Part shown: positions 33,902-42,486 of the stretch, in pieces
Layout: every line of letters begins with the position of its first letter
How positions within the stretch are numbered: position 1 is the first letter of the stretch
From: an uncultured Lachnoclostridium sp.
GTDB lineage: Bacteria > Bacillota > Clostridia > Lachnospirales > Lachnospiraceae
Assembly (NCBI GenBank): GCA_948330435.1
Contig: CAOJBY010000011.1
Location: 1 to 64,000, forward strand
Length of the DNA: 64,000 bases
Reading direction: 5' to 3'
Translations under genes and position numbers: made by a program
The notes under the pieces: generated by a model
Seen by the model: only the letters and a program-made list of their open reading frames with translations
Databases searched by the model: none
What the model was told of the DNA's origin: nothing

Positions 33902-36337
33902 ATGTTTGAGATGTATACGGAAAAAGCGAAAAAGGTGTTAAAAGAGGCGGAAAGAGTTTCCAGACAGCTAAAGCAGAATTATGTGGGAACAGAACATATT
34001 CTCATAGGCCTGTTGCGGGAGAAAAGCTGTGCGGCTTCCCAGCTTTTAATAGAGCGTAAGGCGGAGGAAGAGACAATCCTTAAGTTGATTCAGGAATTGA
34101 TCTCTCCGGATCATACAATTCAACAAAAGGAGCGTCCGGGATTTACGCCAAGAGCCAGGAGAGTTTTAGAGGAAGCACAGTGGGAGGCGGGCAGATTTAA
34201 GGAAGAGAAGACAGGCACGGAGCATATTCTGATAGCTATGCTGAAAGATGGGGAATGTGCCGGCAGTCGGCTTCTTAATACAATGGATATCAATGTAAAA
34301 GGACTTTATGTGGCCCTGCTGGATTCCATGGGAAAGACCGGGCGGGAATATCGTGAGGAACTCTCCAGGAACGGGAAAAATCAGGGGAGAGGGCAGCAGG
34401 CCCTGGATCAGTATAGCCGGGATTTGACAGAACTGGCCAGAGAGAAGCGGTTGGAGCCCTGCATCGGCAGGGAGGATGAGATCCGCCGTTTGATTCAGAC
34501 TTTAAGCCGGAGAACAAAGAATAACCCCTGTCTGATTGGTGAGCCGGGAGTGGGCAAGACGGCCATTGTGGAAGGACTGGCCCAGCGGATTGCGGAGGGG
34601 ACTGTTCCTGATTCGGTGAGGGGACGGCGGCTCTTGATGCTGGACTTGTCCGGAATGGTGGCAGGTTCCAAGTACCGGGGAGAATTTGAAGAAAGAATAA
34701 AGAAAGTTATGGAGGAAGTGCGTCAGGCGGGGAATGTGTTGCTGTTCGTGGATGAACTTCATACGATGATCGGGGCCGGAGGGGCGGAAGGGGCAATGGA
34801 TGCCTCCAATATTTTAAAGCCTGCTCTTTCCAGGGGGGAACTTCAGATGATTGGGGCCACTACCCTGGAGGAATATCGTAAGTATATTGAGAAAGATGCA
34901 GCATTGGAAAGAAGGTTTCAGCCGATTACTGTGGAGGAGCCGAATGAGGAACAGACTGTCGCCATTTTAAAAGGAATTCGGGGAAGATATGAAGAACATC
35001 ACCAGGTAATTATTACAGATGATGCTCTGGAAGCGGCAGTTAAACTTTCCAGACGCTATATTAACGATCGTTTTCTTCCGGATAAGGCAATTGATCTGAT
35101 GGATGAGTCTGCGGCGAAAGTTCGCCTGGGCAGCTATAAAAGTGTAGATTCCATCGGGGAACTGGATCGTCAGAGTGCTCAGCTTTTAAGGGAAGTAGAA
35201 GAGGCCATTAAGAATCAGGAATTTGAGAAAGCGGCTGAAATTCGGGGAGAACATACAAAGGTACTCTTACGTTTGAAAAAGGAACGGAAGAAAGCCGGGC
35301 GTATTGGAGGAAAAAGGGCTTTGACTGTGGGCGAAAATGAGATTGCACAGGTGGTGGCTGACTGGACAAAGATTCCGGTAAGTAAGCTTGCAGAATCTGA
35401 GACGCAGCGTCTTCAGAAGCTGGAAGCTATTCTCCATAAACGTGTGATTGCCCAGGAGGAAGCCGTGACTGCAGTAGCCAAGGCTGTGCGTCGGGGCAGG
35501 GTAGGATTACAGGATCCCAGCCGACCTATAGGATCCTTTTTGTTCCTGGGTCCCACCGGCGTAGGTAAGACAGAACTTTCCAAGGCACTGGCAGAGGTGC
35601 TGTTTGGCCGGGAGGAGGCAATGATTCGGGTTGACATGTCGGAATATATGGAAAAGCACAGCGTATCGAAACTCATTGGGGCACCTCCGGGATATGTGGG
35701 CCACGATGACGGAGGGCAGCTTTCGGAGAAAGTGCGTAGAAATCCCTATACGGTGATATTGTTTGATGAGATCGAGAAAGCACATCCGGATGTGTTTAAT
35801 ATTTTACTACAGGTGCTGGATGATGGACGTATTACCGACTCCCAGGGAAGAACGGTAGATTTTAAAAATACAGTTATTATCATGACCTCCAATGCAGGAG
35901 CCAGTTCCATTGTGTCCCCAAAGCGTCTGGGGTTTGCTTCTGTAGATGATGAGAAACAGAATTATGAAGCCATGAAAGGCAGCGTCATGGAGGAAGTAAA
36001 GCGGATGTTTAAGCCGGAATTTTTGAATCGAATTGACGAGATTATCGTCTTCCATGCACTGAATAAGGAGCAGATGAAAAAGATCGTATCTCTTCTTTTC
36101 AAAGAACTTTCCCAGCGTTGTGAACGTCAGCTGGGAATCCGCCTGAAGATTCGGGACAGCGTTAAGGCTCACATTGTAGAGACGTCCTATGATGTAAAAT
36201 ATGGTGCCCGGCCTTTGAAGAGAGCCATTCAGACTAAGATTGAAGATGTGCTGGCAGATGAGATTCTGGCGGGAAGAATTAAGCGGGACAGTGAAGTGGT
36301 TGTGACCATGCGAAAAGGAACCATAAACTTTTCATAA
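33902..36337 (+). CDS. clpC: ATP-dependent Clp protease ATP-binding subunit ClpC
   Basis: An 811-residue AAA+ unfoldase that feeds proteins to ClpP. Two N-terminal Clp repeats ('YVGTEHILIGLLRE', 'KTGTEHILIAMLKD'), AAA-1 with Walker A 'GEPGVGKT' at about 213, a UVR-like segment near 430-455 ('LREVEEAIKNQEFEKAAEIR') and AAA-2 with 'GPTGVGKT' at about 550. The UVR segment marks it as ClpC rather than ClpB. In Bacillus the gene follows ctsR-mcsA-mcsB; here those genes and any visible CtsR operator are absent. RBS GGAGG. Confidence 0.95.
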   Translation: MFEMYTEKAKKVLKEAERVSRQLKQNYVGTEHILIGLLREKSCAASQLLIERKAEEETILKLIQELISPDHTIQQKERPGFTPRARRVLEEAQWEAGRFKEEKTGTEHILIAMLKDGECAGSRLLNTMDINVKGLYVALLDSMGKTGREYREELSRNGKNQGRGQQALDQYSRDLTELAREKRLEPCIGREDEIRRLIQTLSRRTKNNPCLIGEPGVGKTAIVEGLAQRIAEGTVPDSVRGRRLLMLDLSGMVAGSKYRGEFEERIKKVMEEVRQAGNVLLFVDELHTMIGAGGAEGAMDASNILKPALSRGELQMIGATTLEEYRKYIEKDAALERRFQPITVEEPNEEQTVAILKGIRGRYEEHHQVIITDDALEAAVKLSRRYINDRFLPDKAIDLMDESAAKVRLGSYKSVDSIGELDRQSAQLLREVEEAIKNQEFEKAAEIRGEHTKVLLRLKKERKKAGRIGGKRALTVGENEIAQVVADWTKIPVSKLAESETQRLQKLEAILHKRVIAQEEAVTAVAKAVRRGRVGLQDPSRPIGSFLFLGPTGVGKTELSKALAEVLFGREEAMIRVDMSEYMEKHSVSKLIGAPPGYVGHDDGGQLSEKVRRNPYTVILFDEIEKAHPDVFNILLQVLDDGRITDSQGRTVDFKNTVIIMTSNAGASSIVSPKRLGFASVDDEKQNYEAMKGSVMEEVKRMFKPEFLNRIDEIIVFHALNKEQMKKIVSLLFKELSQRCERQLGIRLKIRDSVKAHIVETSYDVKYGARPLKRAIQTKIEDVLADEILAGRIKRDSEVVVTMRKGTINFS

Positions 36338-36342
36338 AAAAC

Positions 36343-36371
36343 TGGAAATGAGACACGGGATCGTTTATAAT
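36343..36371 (+). promoter_or_regulatory. Possible promoter before the small conserved gene and radA
   Basis: TATAAT at 36366-36371 with TGGAAA 17 bases upstream at 36343-36348. The -10 is perfect and the -35 weak. Confidence 0.5.
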
Positions 36372-36411
36372 TAAGTTATCAGAAACGAATTCCAAGTGGA
36401 GGACAAAAGAA

Positions 36412-36825
36412 ATGGCAGCAGTAAAAGAATTGATACGTGTGGAAGCCGATGGAAGCATCAGCTTTGGAGATTATGAACTGGCAGCTAAGACTAAGCTTAA
36501 GGATTTCAATCATCAGGGTGATTTATATAAAGTAAAGACCTTTCGGGAGATCACCAAGCTGGAACGAAATGATCTGTTTGTGTATGAGTCTGTACCAGGA
36601 ACGGCTGTTCAGAATTTTCAGGTATCAGCGGATCAGGTGGAATTTCAGGTAAGCGGACCAGAGGATGCACAGATTACTCTGGGTATGGAGGAGAACACCG
36701 AGTACCTGACCCAGGTGGATGGACACGAGGCCGGAAAGATTAAGACAGGCCGGGGCGGAAAGCTGGTGCTGAGTGTGGAACTTGGCAGCAAAGAGAACGT
36801 GAATGTAAAAGTGGTAAAAGCATAG
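36412..36825 (+). CDS. Conserved hypothetical protein between clpC and radA
   Basis: A 137-residue soluble protein with no signal peptide or membrane helix, beginning 'MAAVKELIRVEADGSISFGDY'. The sequence is beta-rich, with alternating charged and hydrophobic residues and a C-terminal 'GRGGKLVLSVELG' strand. I do not recognise the family with confidence. It has a strong RBS (GGAGGA) and lies nine bases before radA, so co-expression with a DNA-repair protein is likely. No catalytic motif is evident. Confidence 0.75.
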   Translation: MAAVKELIRVEADGSISFGDYELAAKTKLKDFNHQGDLYKVKTFREITKLERNDLFVYESVPGTAVQNFQVSADQVEFQVSGPEDAQITLGMEENTEYLTQVDGHEAGKIKTGRGGKLVLSVELGSKENVNVKVVKA

Positions 36826-36834
36826 GATGCAATT

Positions 36835-38196
36835 ATGGCAAAAGGAAAGACTACCGTATTCTTCTGCCAGAACTGCGGGCATGAATCGTCCAAGTGGATG
36901 GGCCAGTGTCCGGGGTGCAGGCAGTGGAATACCTTTGTGGAGGAAACCATTGAAAAAACAAGTGTCCGACGGATACAAAAGGAGAGGGCAGCCGCAGGTC
37001 CGGTCTGCCTTTCTTCTATTGATACGGCAAAAGAGGAACGGATGACTACCCATATAGGGGAATTAGACCGGGTGTTGGGAGGCGGCATTGTGCCCGGCTC
37101 TCTGGTTTTGGTAGGAGGAGATCCGGGAATCGGAAAATCCACTTTGCTTTTGCAGGTCTGCCAGAAGCTTTCTTCTGATAAGCGGGAGATACTGTATATT
37201 TCCGGGGAAGAATCTCTGAAGCAGATCAAGCTTCGGGCAGCCCGAATCGGCAGCTTTTCAGAGCATCTGCGTTTGCTCTGTGAGACGAACCTGGAATTGA
37301 TTCAGGAGACTATTCGGAGCGAGAAGCCTGAGGCAGTAATTATTGATTCCATTCAAACCATGTACAATGAGGAGATTAGTTCAGCGCCGGGAAGTATCTC
37401 ACAGGTACGGGAGGCAACCTCTGTTTTGTTGCAGTTGGCAAAGGGCCTGGGAATTACAATTTTTATTGTAGGCCATGTGACGAAAGAGGGAACCGTGGCC
37501 GGGCCAAGGGTGCTGGAGCATATGGTGGATACAGTACTCTATTTTGAGGGAGATCGCCATGCTTCTTATCGAATTCTCCGGGGAGTGAAAAATCGTTTCG
37601 GCTCCACCAATGAGATTGGCGTTTTTGAGATGCGGGAAGCCGGACTGATGGAGGTGGAGAATCCGTCGGAGTATATGCTGAATGGCCGACCGGAAGAGGC
37701 TTCCGGTTCGGTGGTGGCCTGTTCTATGGAGGGGACTCGCCCTATTTTGCTGGAGATACAGGCTTTGGTCTGCCATAGCACACTGGCAGTTCCAAGGAGA
37801 ACGGCGGCGGGAATGGACTATAACAGGGTGAATCTTCTGCTGGCAGTTTTGGAAAAGCGGCTGAATCTGCGGTTGTCCAACTGTGATGTGTATGTGAACA
37901 TTGCGGGGGGGATTCGAATCAATGAACCGGCCATTGACCTGGGAGTGGTTCTGGCTTTGATTTCAAGTTATAAAGACAAGGCTATTGATGAAAAAATTCT
38001 GGCTTTTGGGGAAGTAGGCTTAAGCGGTGAAGTTCGGGCGGTCAGCCAGGCCGGACAGAGGGTGCAGGAGGCAAAGAAGCTGGGGTTTACTACGATTATT
38101 TTACCGGAGGTGTGCCGGGAACAGATTGGAGCGGTAGACGGGGTGCGTCTCTGGGGCGTTCGAACCGTGGCAGATGCGGTTCCCCTGATTTCATGA
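36835..38196 (+). CDS. radA: DNA repair protein RadA
   Basis: A 453-residue RecA-like branch-migration helicase. An N-terminal zinc finger uses C11, C14, C25 and C28; Walker A 'GGDPGIGKST' lies near residue 93, the RadA motif 'KNRFGSTNEIGVF' near 252, and the C-terminal Lon-protease-like domain follows ('VYVNIAGGIRINEPAIDLG', 'GEVGLSGEVRAV'). It is full length and in its usual clostridial setting downstream of clpC. Confidence 0.96.
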   Translation: MAKGKTTVFFCQNCGHESSKWMGQCPGCRQWNTFVEETIEKTSVRRIQKERAAAGPVCLSSIDTAKEERMTTHIGELDRVLGGGIVPGSLVLVGGDPGIGKSTLLLQVCQKLSSDKREILYISGEESLKQIKLRAARIGSFSEHLRLLCETNLELIQETIRSEKPEAVIIDSIQTMYNEEISSAPGSISQVREATSVLLQLAKGLGITIFIVGHVTKEGTVAGPRVLEHMVDTVLYFEGDRHASYRILRGVKNRFGSTNEIGVFEMREAGLMEVENPSEYMLNGRPEEASGSVVACSMEGTRPILLEIQALVCHSTLAVPRRTAAGMDYNRVNLLLAVLEKRLNLRLSNCDVYVNIAGGIRINEPAIDLGVVLALISSYKDKAIDEKILAFGEVGLSGEVRAVSQAGQRVQEAKKLGFTTIILPEVCREQIGAVDGVRLWGVRTVADAVPLIS

Positions 38197-38213
38197 AAAT
38201 GATGATTTGGGGA

Positions 38214-38243
38214 TTGACAGAGAGTGTGACTTTGTGGTATAAA
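38214..38243 (+). promoter_or_regulatory. Promoter for tRNA-Trp
   Basis: TTGACA (38214-38219), an 18-base spacer and TATAAA (38238-38243), about 20 bases before the tRNA. Confidence 0.75.
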
Positions 38244-38262
38244 TAATAAGTACGTTTGAACT

Positions 38263-38333
38263 AGGGGATTGGTCAAATGGCATGACAGGGGTCTCCAAAA
38301 CCCTTAGTGGGAGTTCGATTCTCTCATCCCCTG
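38263..38333 (+). tRNA. tRNA-Trp (anticodon CCA)
   Basis: A cloverleaf can be drawn: acceptor AGGGGAT/ATCCCCT, D-stem GTCA/TGAC, anticodon stem GGGGT/ACCCT with loop CTCCAAA giving anticodon CCA, T-stem GGGAG/CTCTC with TTCGATT loop. Discriminator base G fits Trp. The 3' CCA is not encoded. Confidence 0.93.
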
Positions 38334-38343
38334 CTAAAGGAAG

Positions 38344-38383
38344 AGTGCAGGAGCTTGTGAAATACAGGTTCCGGCACTTTTTT
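38344..38383 (+). terminator. Terminator after tRNA-Trp
   Basis: AGTGC (38344-38348) pairs with GCACT (38374-38378), extended by an imperfect inner stem, and is followed directly by a run of T. Confidence 0.8.
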
Positions 38384-38385
38384 AG

Positions 38386-38414
38386 TTGAAATGCACTTTC
38401 ATGTGGTATATACT
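38386..38414 (+). promoter_or_regulatory. Promoter for the SEC-C gene
   Basis: TTGAAA (38386-38391), 17 bases, TATACT (38409-38414), starting just after the tRNA terminator. The predicted leader (about 38421-38495) contains two crossing stems, TCCTG/CAGGA and TATACCTT/AAGGTATA. Confidence 0.7.
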
Positions 38415-38495
38415 ATAAAAGCATGGGAATCCTGTGTATACCTTGCAGGAATACCATAAGGTATAAAACCAGAAAGCAAAGGATGGAGAAAGATT

Positions 38496-38996
38496 ATGGC
38501 ATTATTGAAACAGTGGCGGGATATGGCCTATGACCAGGAAGCGAACAAGGGTGATATTCAGAGATTTTGGGCAAAGTATTTTGATATAGAGAAAGGTATC
38601 TATGAGCAGCTTTTGGAAGCTCCGGATACGGAGGTAAAGGGCACCGTAAAAGAACTGGCGGAGAAATACGGACAGGATATCATGACTATGACCGGATTTC
38701 TTGACGGCATCAATGACAGTCTTGTGGAGCCTAACCCCATTGATGAGATGGAAGAGGATACGGTTGTATCTCTGAAGTTTGATAAGGAAAAACTGTACAA
38801 GAACATGGTGGCCGCAAAGGCGGACTGGCTCTATGAGCTGCCCCAATGGGAACCTATTTTCTCGGAGGAGAAGAGAAAAGAACTTTACATGGAGCAGAAG
38901 AAGTCCGGAACGATTGTAAAGGGACCAAAGATTGGGAGAAATGATCCATGTCCCTGCGGAAGCGGCAAGAAGTATAAGAAATGCTGCGGAAGATAG
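38496..38996 (+). CDS. SEC-C motif protein
   Basis: A 166-residue protein. The N-terminal 140 residues form a helical domain without a family I can name. The C-terminus 'GRNDPCPCGSGKKYKKCCG' is a complete SEC-C zinc motif (C-x-C-x8-C-C), as at the end of SecA, where it binds zinc and contacts SecB or ribosomes. RBS GGATGGAG. Function is unknown beyond likely metal binding and protein contact. Confidence 0.85.
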   Translation: MALLKQWRDMAYDQEANKGDIQRFWAKYFDIEKGIYEQLLEAPDTEVKGTVKELAEKYGQDIMTMTGFLDGINDSLVEPNPIDEMEEDTVVSLKFDKEKLYKNMVAAKADWLYELPQWEPIFSEEKRKELYMEQKKSGTIVKGPKIGRNDPCPCGSGKKYKKCCGR

Positions 38997-39007
38997 AAAG
39001 GATGGGA

Positions 39008-39757
39008 ATGGTATTCCTAATCTGTGGTATTTTGTGTGTTTCCTACTATATAGGGATTATTCTGTATGCGGGCCTGCGGGCTTCCTTTTCCTGGTTTTGG
39101 CTTCTCCTGGGTGGTGGGTTCTTTCTGACCGGGGCTATTTGCCGGGTTCCGGTTTTACAGACAGCCTTTGGTCGGATACCGGTCACAGTGAAGCTTGTAG
39201 CCGGAATTCTGCTAACGGTGGGGCTGGCTGGTTTTCTGCTTTTGGAGGGCTGCATTATAAGCGGAATGACAGGAAGCGGTCAGGAATCGGTGGAATATCT
39301 GATTGTACTTGGAGCACAGGTTAAAGGGACAAGAGTAAGCAAGGCTCTTGGACAGCGTTTGTCCCGGGCGGAAGAATATCTTCAGGAGCATGAGAATACC
39401 ATAGTGATCGTATCCGGTGGGCAGGGACCGGGAGAGGATGTCACGGAGGCTGAAGCTATGAAAAAATGGCTGGTGGATCGGGGAATTGCGGAAGAACGGA
39501 TTCTGAAAGAGGACAGGTCTGTAAATACCAGTCAGAATATCCGCTTCAGTAAGGAGTTGATTGAAGATCCGGCAGCTACAATCGGGATCGTTTCCAATGA
39601 TTTCCATGTATTTCGGGCAGTACACATTGCCAAGGCTCAGGGACTTAAAGCGGTTGGAATTCCGGCCCCCTCATCTTGCGGAATGTATCCTCACTATATG
39701 ATGCGGGAAGCATTTGCAGTGGTGAAAGATTTGTTGGTGGGTAATATGGTGTTTTGA
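39008..39757 (+). CDS. YdcF/SanA/ElyC-like DUF218 membrane protein
   Basis: About 249 residues: two or three N-terminal membrane helices followed by a DUF218 domain ('YLIVLGAQVKGTRVSKALGQRL', 'VIVSGGQGPGEDVTEAEAMKKWL', 'NTSQNIRFSKELI', 'IGIVSNDFHVFRA'). Family members in E. coli (ElyC, SanA) affect envelope polymer synthesis. ATG 39008 follows GAAAGG at good spacing; in-frame ATGs at 38981 and 39002 are alternatives, the first overlapping the SEC-C gene. It is followed by a strong terminator. Confidence 0.87.
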   Translation: MVFLICGILCVSYYIGIILYAGLRASFSWFWLLLGGGFFLTGAICRVPVLQTAFGRIPVTVKLVAGILLTVGLAGFLLLEGCIISGMTGSGQESVEYLIVLGAQVKGTRVSKALGQRLSRAEEYLQEHENTIVIVSGGQGPGEDVTEAEAMKKWLVDRGIAEERILKEDRSVNTSQNIRFSKELIEDPAATIGIVSNDFHVFRAVHIAKAQGLKAVGIPAPSSCGMYPHYMMREAFAVVKDLLVGNMVF

Positions 39758-39771
39758 TATTGCGGTGAATA

Positions 39772-39807
39772 AACCACGTATAGAGTAGTCTGTACGTGGT
39801 TCTTTTT
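39772..39807 (+). terminator. Terminator after the DUF218 gene
   Basis: AACCACGTA (39772-39780) and TACGTGGTT (39793-39801) form a nine-base-pair stem followed by CTTTTT. Confidence 0.85.
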
Positions 39808-39838
39808 ATGATGCATAAATGATGCTTTTACATGTTAC

Positions 39839-39901
39839 TTTTTAAGGAATTCTTAAATATTTTTCTGGAATGCTTGTGCTATACTGATATCGTGCTATAC
39901 T
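39839..39901 (+). promoter_or_regulatory. Twin regulated promoter A (ABC/amidase operon)
   Basis: TTTTTAAGGAA (39839-39849) and TTCTTAAATAT (39850-39860) are direct repeats with an 11-base period, followed by a third weaker unit, then CTTGTG (39873-39878), 17 bases and TATACT (39896-39901). The same arrangement recurs at 45157-45207. The -35 is far from TTGACA, so an activator, probably an OmpR-type response regulator binding the repeats, is likely to be needed. Confidence 0.65.
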
Positions 39902-39943
39902 ATATCTAGTGTACATAGAAATAAGAGTCAAGAGAGGAATACT

Positions 39944-40669
39944 ATGGCCCAGGAGAGAGAGCCTGTGATTCAGGTGAAGAATCTGTATAAAATCTACCGT
40001 GTGGGGCAAAACAAGGTCAGGGCCTTAAATGGTGTGGATCTGGAGATTTACAAAGGAGAATTTTGTTCCATTGTAGGTACTTCCGGTTCCGGTAAATCAA
40101 CCATGCTGAATATGCTGGCAGGCCTGGAGAAGCCTACCAAGGGAGAGGTTATTATAGGTGGGGAGCATCTGGAACGGATGAATGAGAACCAGTTGGTGAG
40201 GTTTCGGAGGGAGCATGTGGGTTTTATCTTCCAGTCTTTTAACCTTCTGGGGACTATGAACGCCAAAGAAAATGTGGCTTTACCCCTGACTTTCCGGGGA
40301 GTCTCCAAAAAGGTGCGAATGGAGAAAGCGGATAAGATGCTAGATCTGGTGGGACTTCCCAAGCATAAAACCCACAGGCCCAATGAGATGTCCGGCGGAC
40401 AGCAGCAGCGGGTGGGTGTGGCCAGAGCACTGGTGGTGGATCCGGAGATTATTTTTGCCGATGAGCCAACAGGTAATCTGGATTCCAATACCTCGGCGGA
40501 GGTAATGGAACTGATGAAAAAGATTGTTCGGGAGCAGAATCAGACGCTGGTGATGGTAACCCATGATAACCATCTGGCCAGCTTCGCAGATCGAATCTTT
40601 CATATAATAGACGGAAAAATTGTGAAAATAGAGGACAACCGGAAGAACAGGGAGGTAGAAGAGGTATGA
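39944..40669 (+). CDS. ABC transporter ATP-binding protein (MacB/LolD/FtsE type)
   Basis: A 241-residue ATPase. Walker A 'GTSGSGKSTM', Q-loop 'FIFQSFNLLGTM', signature 'MSGGQQQRV', Walker B 'EIIFADEPTGNLD' and the switch His in 'VMVTHD' are intact. The match is to the macrolide-exporter/lipoprotein group, which works as mechanotransmission pumps rather than importers. It is first of a four-gene operon with an anchored accessory protein, a MacB-like permease and an amidase, and overlaps the next gene by four bases. Confidence 0.95.
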   Translation: MAQEREPVIQVKNLYKIYRVGQNKVRALNGVDLEIYKGEFCSIVGTSGSGKSTMLNMLAGLEKPTKGEVIIGGEHLERMNENQLVRFRREHVGFIFQSFNLLGTMNAKENVALPLTFRGVSKKVRMEKADKMLDLVGLPKHKTHRPNEMSGGQQQRVGVARALVVDPEIIFADEPTGNLDSNTSAEVMELMKKIVREQNQTLVMVTHDNHLASFADRIFHIIDGKIVKIEDNRKNREVEEV

Positions 40670-42486
40670 GGAGAATGGGACTGATAAAGAAAGGGTTGGC
40701 ATTGGCACTGTGTGCGATGCTGGCTGTACCTGCGGTGGGGATGCTTTGGGAGCCGTTGGCGGTGGAGGCAACGGATGATGCCCCAGACTTTCAGAATCCT
40801 GCAGGCAGTCAAGAAACAACTAAAGCGATTAGGGAGATAGAACAATATTATCTTGTTATCCAAAAGATAATTGAGGAAGCAGGAAATAAAGAAAAAGCAG
40901 AAGCAGCCATAGCAGATGCAAAAGCAGTTATTAATCAGAAAGATATATCAAAGGGTGCAGTGGAATTAGCAGTTTCTGAAGTAAAATCACGACTGGACTC
41001 TTATAAGGTTAAAGTAGAAGAGCCTTCTGATCCCACGCCCGACCCCGAACCAGAGCCCACCACCACAAACAGCAACATTATGGTAGGCGGTAACTGGATC
41101 ACCCCAGTAGCTAACGGCGGACAGCATGTAAGCGTGGTGCTTCCCGTAGTCAATATGGGCCGCCGTCGTGTAAAAAATGCTGTAGTAACACCTCAGATTA
41201 GTGAAGATCCGGCCAAGTGGCCTTTTGAGATTGAGACATCCAATTATACACAAACCATCGATCTCCTTCCGGGTACGGATGACGGGGGAGACGACATGGA
41301 GCGGCGTCGGGAACTGACCTGGATCCTGAAGACCCGAAAGGATGCTCCGGGCGGATATATGCCCATAGCTTTTGACGTAACCTATGAAAATGATGATAAA
41401 TCCCTGACCACTGTAACCTTAACGACCTACGTGAATGTTAAGGGGACCACTGGCGTGTCCGCAGACGGAACTGCATCCACCCCCCGTGTAATCGTTACGG
41501 GTTTTTCTACCAACCCTGAGGAGGTGCGGGCAGGTGAAACATTTACCCTGACTCTTCATATGCAGAATACCTCCAAGGCAACGGCGGTTCAGAATATGCT
41601 GTTTGATATTCAGGCGGCCAGTGAGAGTACAGATACCACATATGTAGCAGCGGCCTTTTTGCCCACAGCCGGTTCCAGTACCATCTTTGTGGATCGAATC
41701 CCGGCAGGTGCTACAAAAGACATTTCTATGGAAATGGAAGCCAGATCTGATCTGGCCCAGAAGCCATATGTAGTAAATGTTAAAATGAACTATGAGGATG
41801 AAAATGTCAATGCCTACGAAAATACAGCCAGTGTATCCATTCCGGTCCGTCAGGAAGCCCGGGTGGATATCAGCAGTATCGAAGTAATGCCAGATTCCAT
41901 TGATGTAGGAAATGAAGCCAATGTAATGTTCAGTGTCTACAACATCGGAAAGACAAAGCTTTACAATACAAGCATAAAGTTTATTGCAGATTCCATCAGT
42001 GGCGGAGATACATATCTGGGCAATATCGATCCGGGAGCAACAGCCAATGTGGATGCTTATCTGTCTGGTGCGGCAGCCACCATGGATGATGGCATTGTAA
42101 AAATTGAGATTACCTTTGAGGATGAAGCAGGGGAATCCACTACCATTGAGAAAGAGATGACTCTCTTTGTCAATGAGATGTATTTCGAAGATGATATGAT
42201 GATGGATGATATGTATGGCGAGGATATGATGGACCAGCAGGGAGGGTTTAAAATCTGGTGGGTGATTGTGCCTGTAGTTGTAGTTATCATTGCCATAGTG
42301 ACATTTATTATGATTCGTAAAAAGAAGAAGAAAAAGGCTCAGGAACTGTTGGAGTTAGAAGAAGATTTTGATGAATTAAAGGAAGACGGCTTAGATGACG
42401 GGCAGTCTGAGAATGTAGAGACAGAAAAGTTAAGCTTTTGGAAGAAGTGGAAGAAGCGGAGGGAAGAGAAGAGGAACAGTCTATGA
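40666..42486 (+). CDS. Secreted, membrane-anchored accessory protein with Ig-like (COG1361/CARDB-type) domains
   Basis: A 606-residue protein with a signal peptide (about 1-37), a helical segment with Lys/Glu/Ala-rich sequence (about 48-115), a Pro/Glu linker and three beta-sandwich regions of the COG1361/CARDB kind ('HVSVVLPVVNMGRRRVKNAVV', 'FTLTLHMQNTSKATAVQN', 'EANVMFSVYNIGKTKLYNTSI'). One membrane helix at about 531-550 and a charged cytoplasmic tail follow. Lying between an ABC ATPase and a MacB-like permease, it probably plays the part that MacA plays in Gram-negatives, without being homologous to it. ATGA overlaps on both sides. Confidence 0.85.
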   Translation: MRRMGLIKKGLALALCAMLAVPAVGMLWEPLAVEATDDAPDFQNPAGSQETTKAIREIEQYYLVIQKIIEEAGNKEKAEAAIADAKAVINQKDISKGAVELAVSEVKSRLDSYKVKVEEPSDPTPDPEPEPTTTNSNIMVGGNWITPVANGGQHVSVVLPVVNMGRRRVKNAVVTPQISEDPAKWPFEIETSNYTQTIDLLPGTDDGGDDMERRRELTWILKTRKDAPGGYMPIAFDVTYENDDKSLTTVTLTTYVNVKGTTGVSADGTASTPRVIVTGFSTNPEEVRAGETFTLTLHMQNTSKATAVQNMLFDIQAASESTDTTYVAAAFLPTAGSSTIFVDRIPAGATKDISMEMEARSDLAQKPYVVNVKMNYEDENVNAYENTASVSIPVRQEARVDISSIEVMPDSIDVGNEANVMFSVYNIGKTKLYNTSIKFIADSISGGDTYLGNIDPGATANVDAYLSGAAATMDDGIVKIEITFEDEAGESTTIEKEMTLFVNEMYFEDDMMMDDMYGEDMMDQQGGFKIWWVIVPVVVVIIAIVTFIMIRKKKKKKAQELLELEEDFDELKEDGLDDGQSENVETEKLSFWKKWKKRREEKRNSL

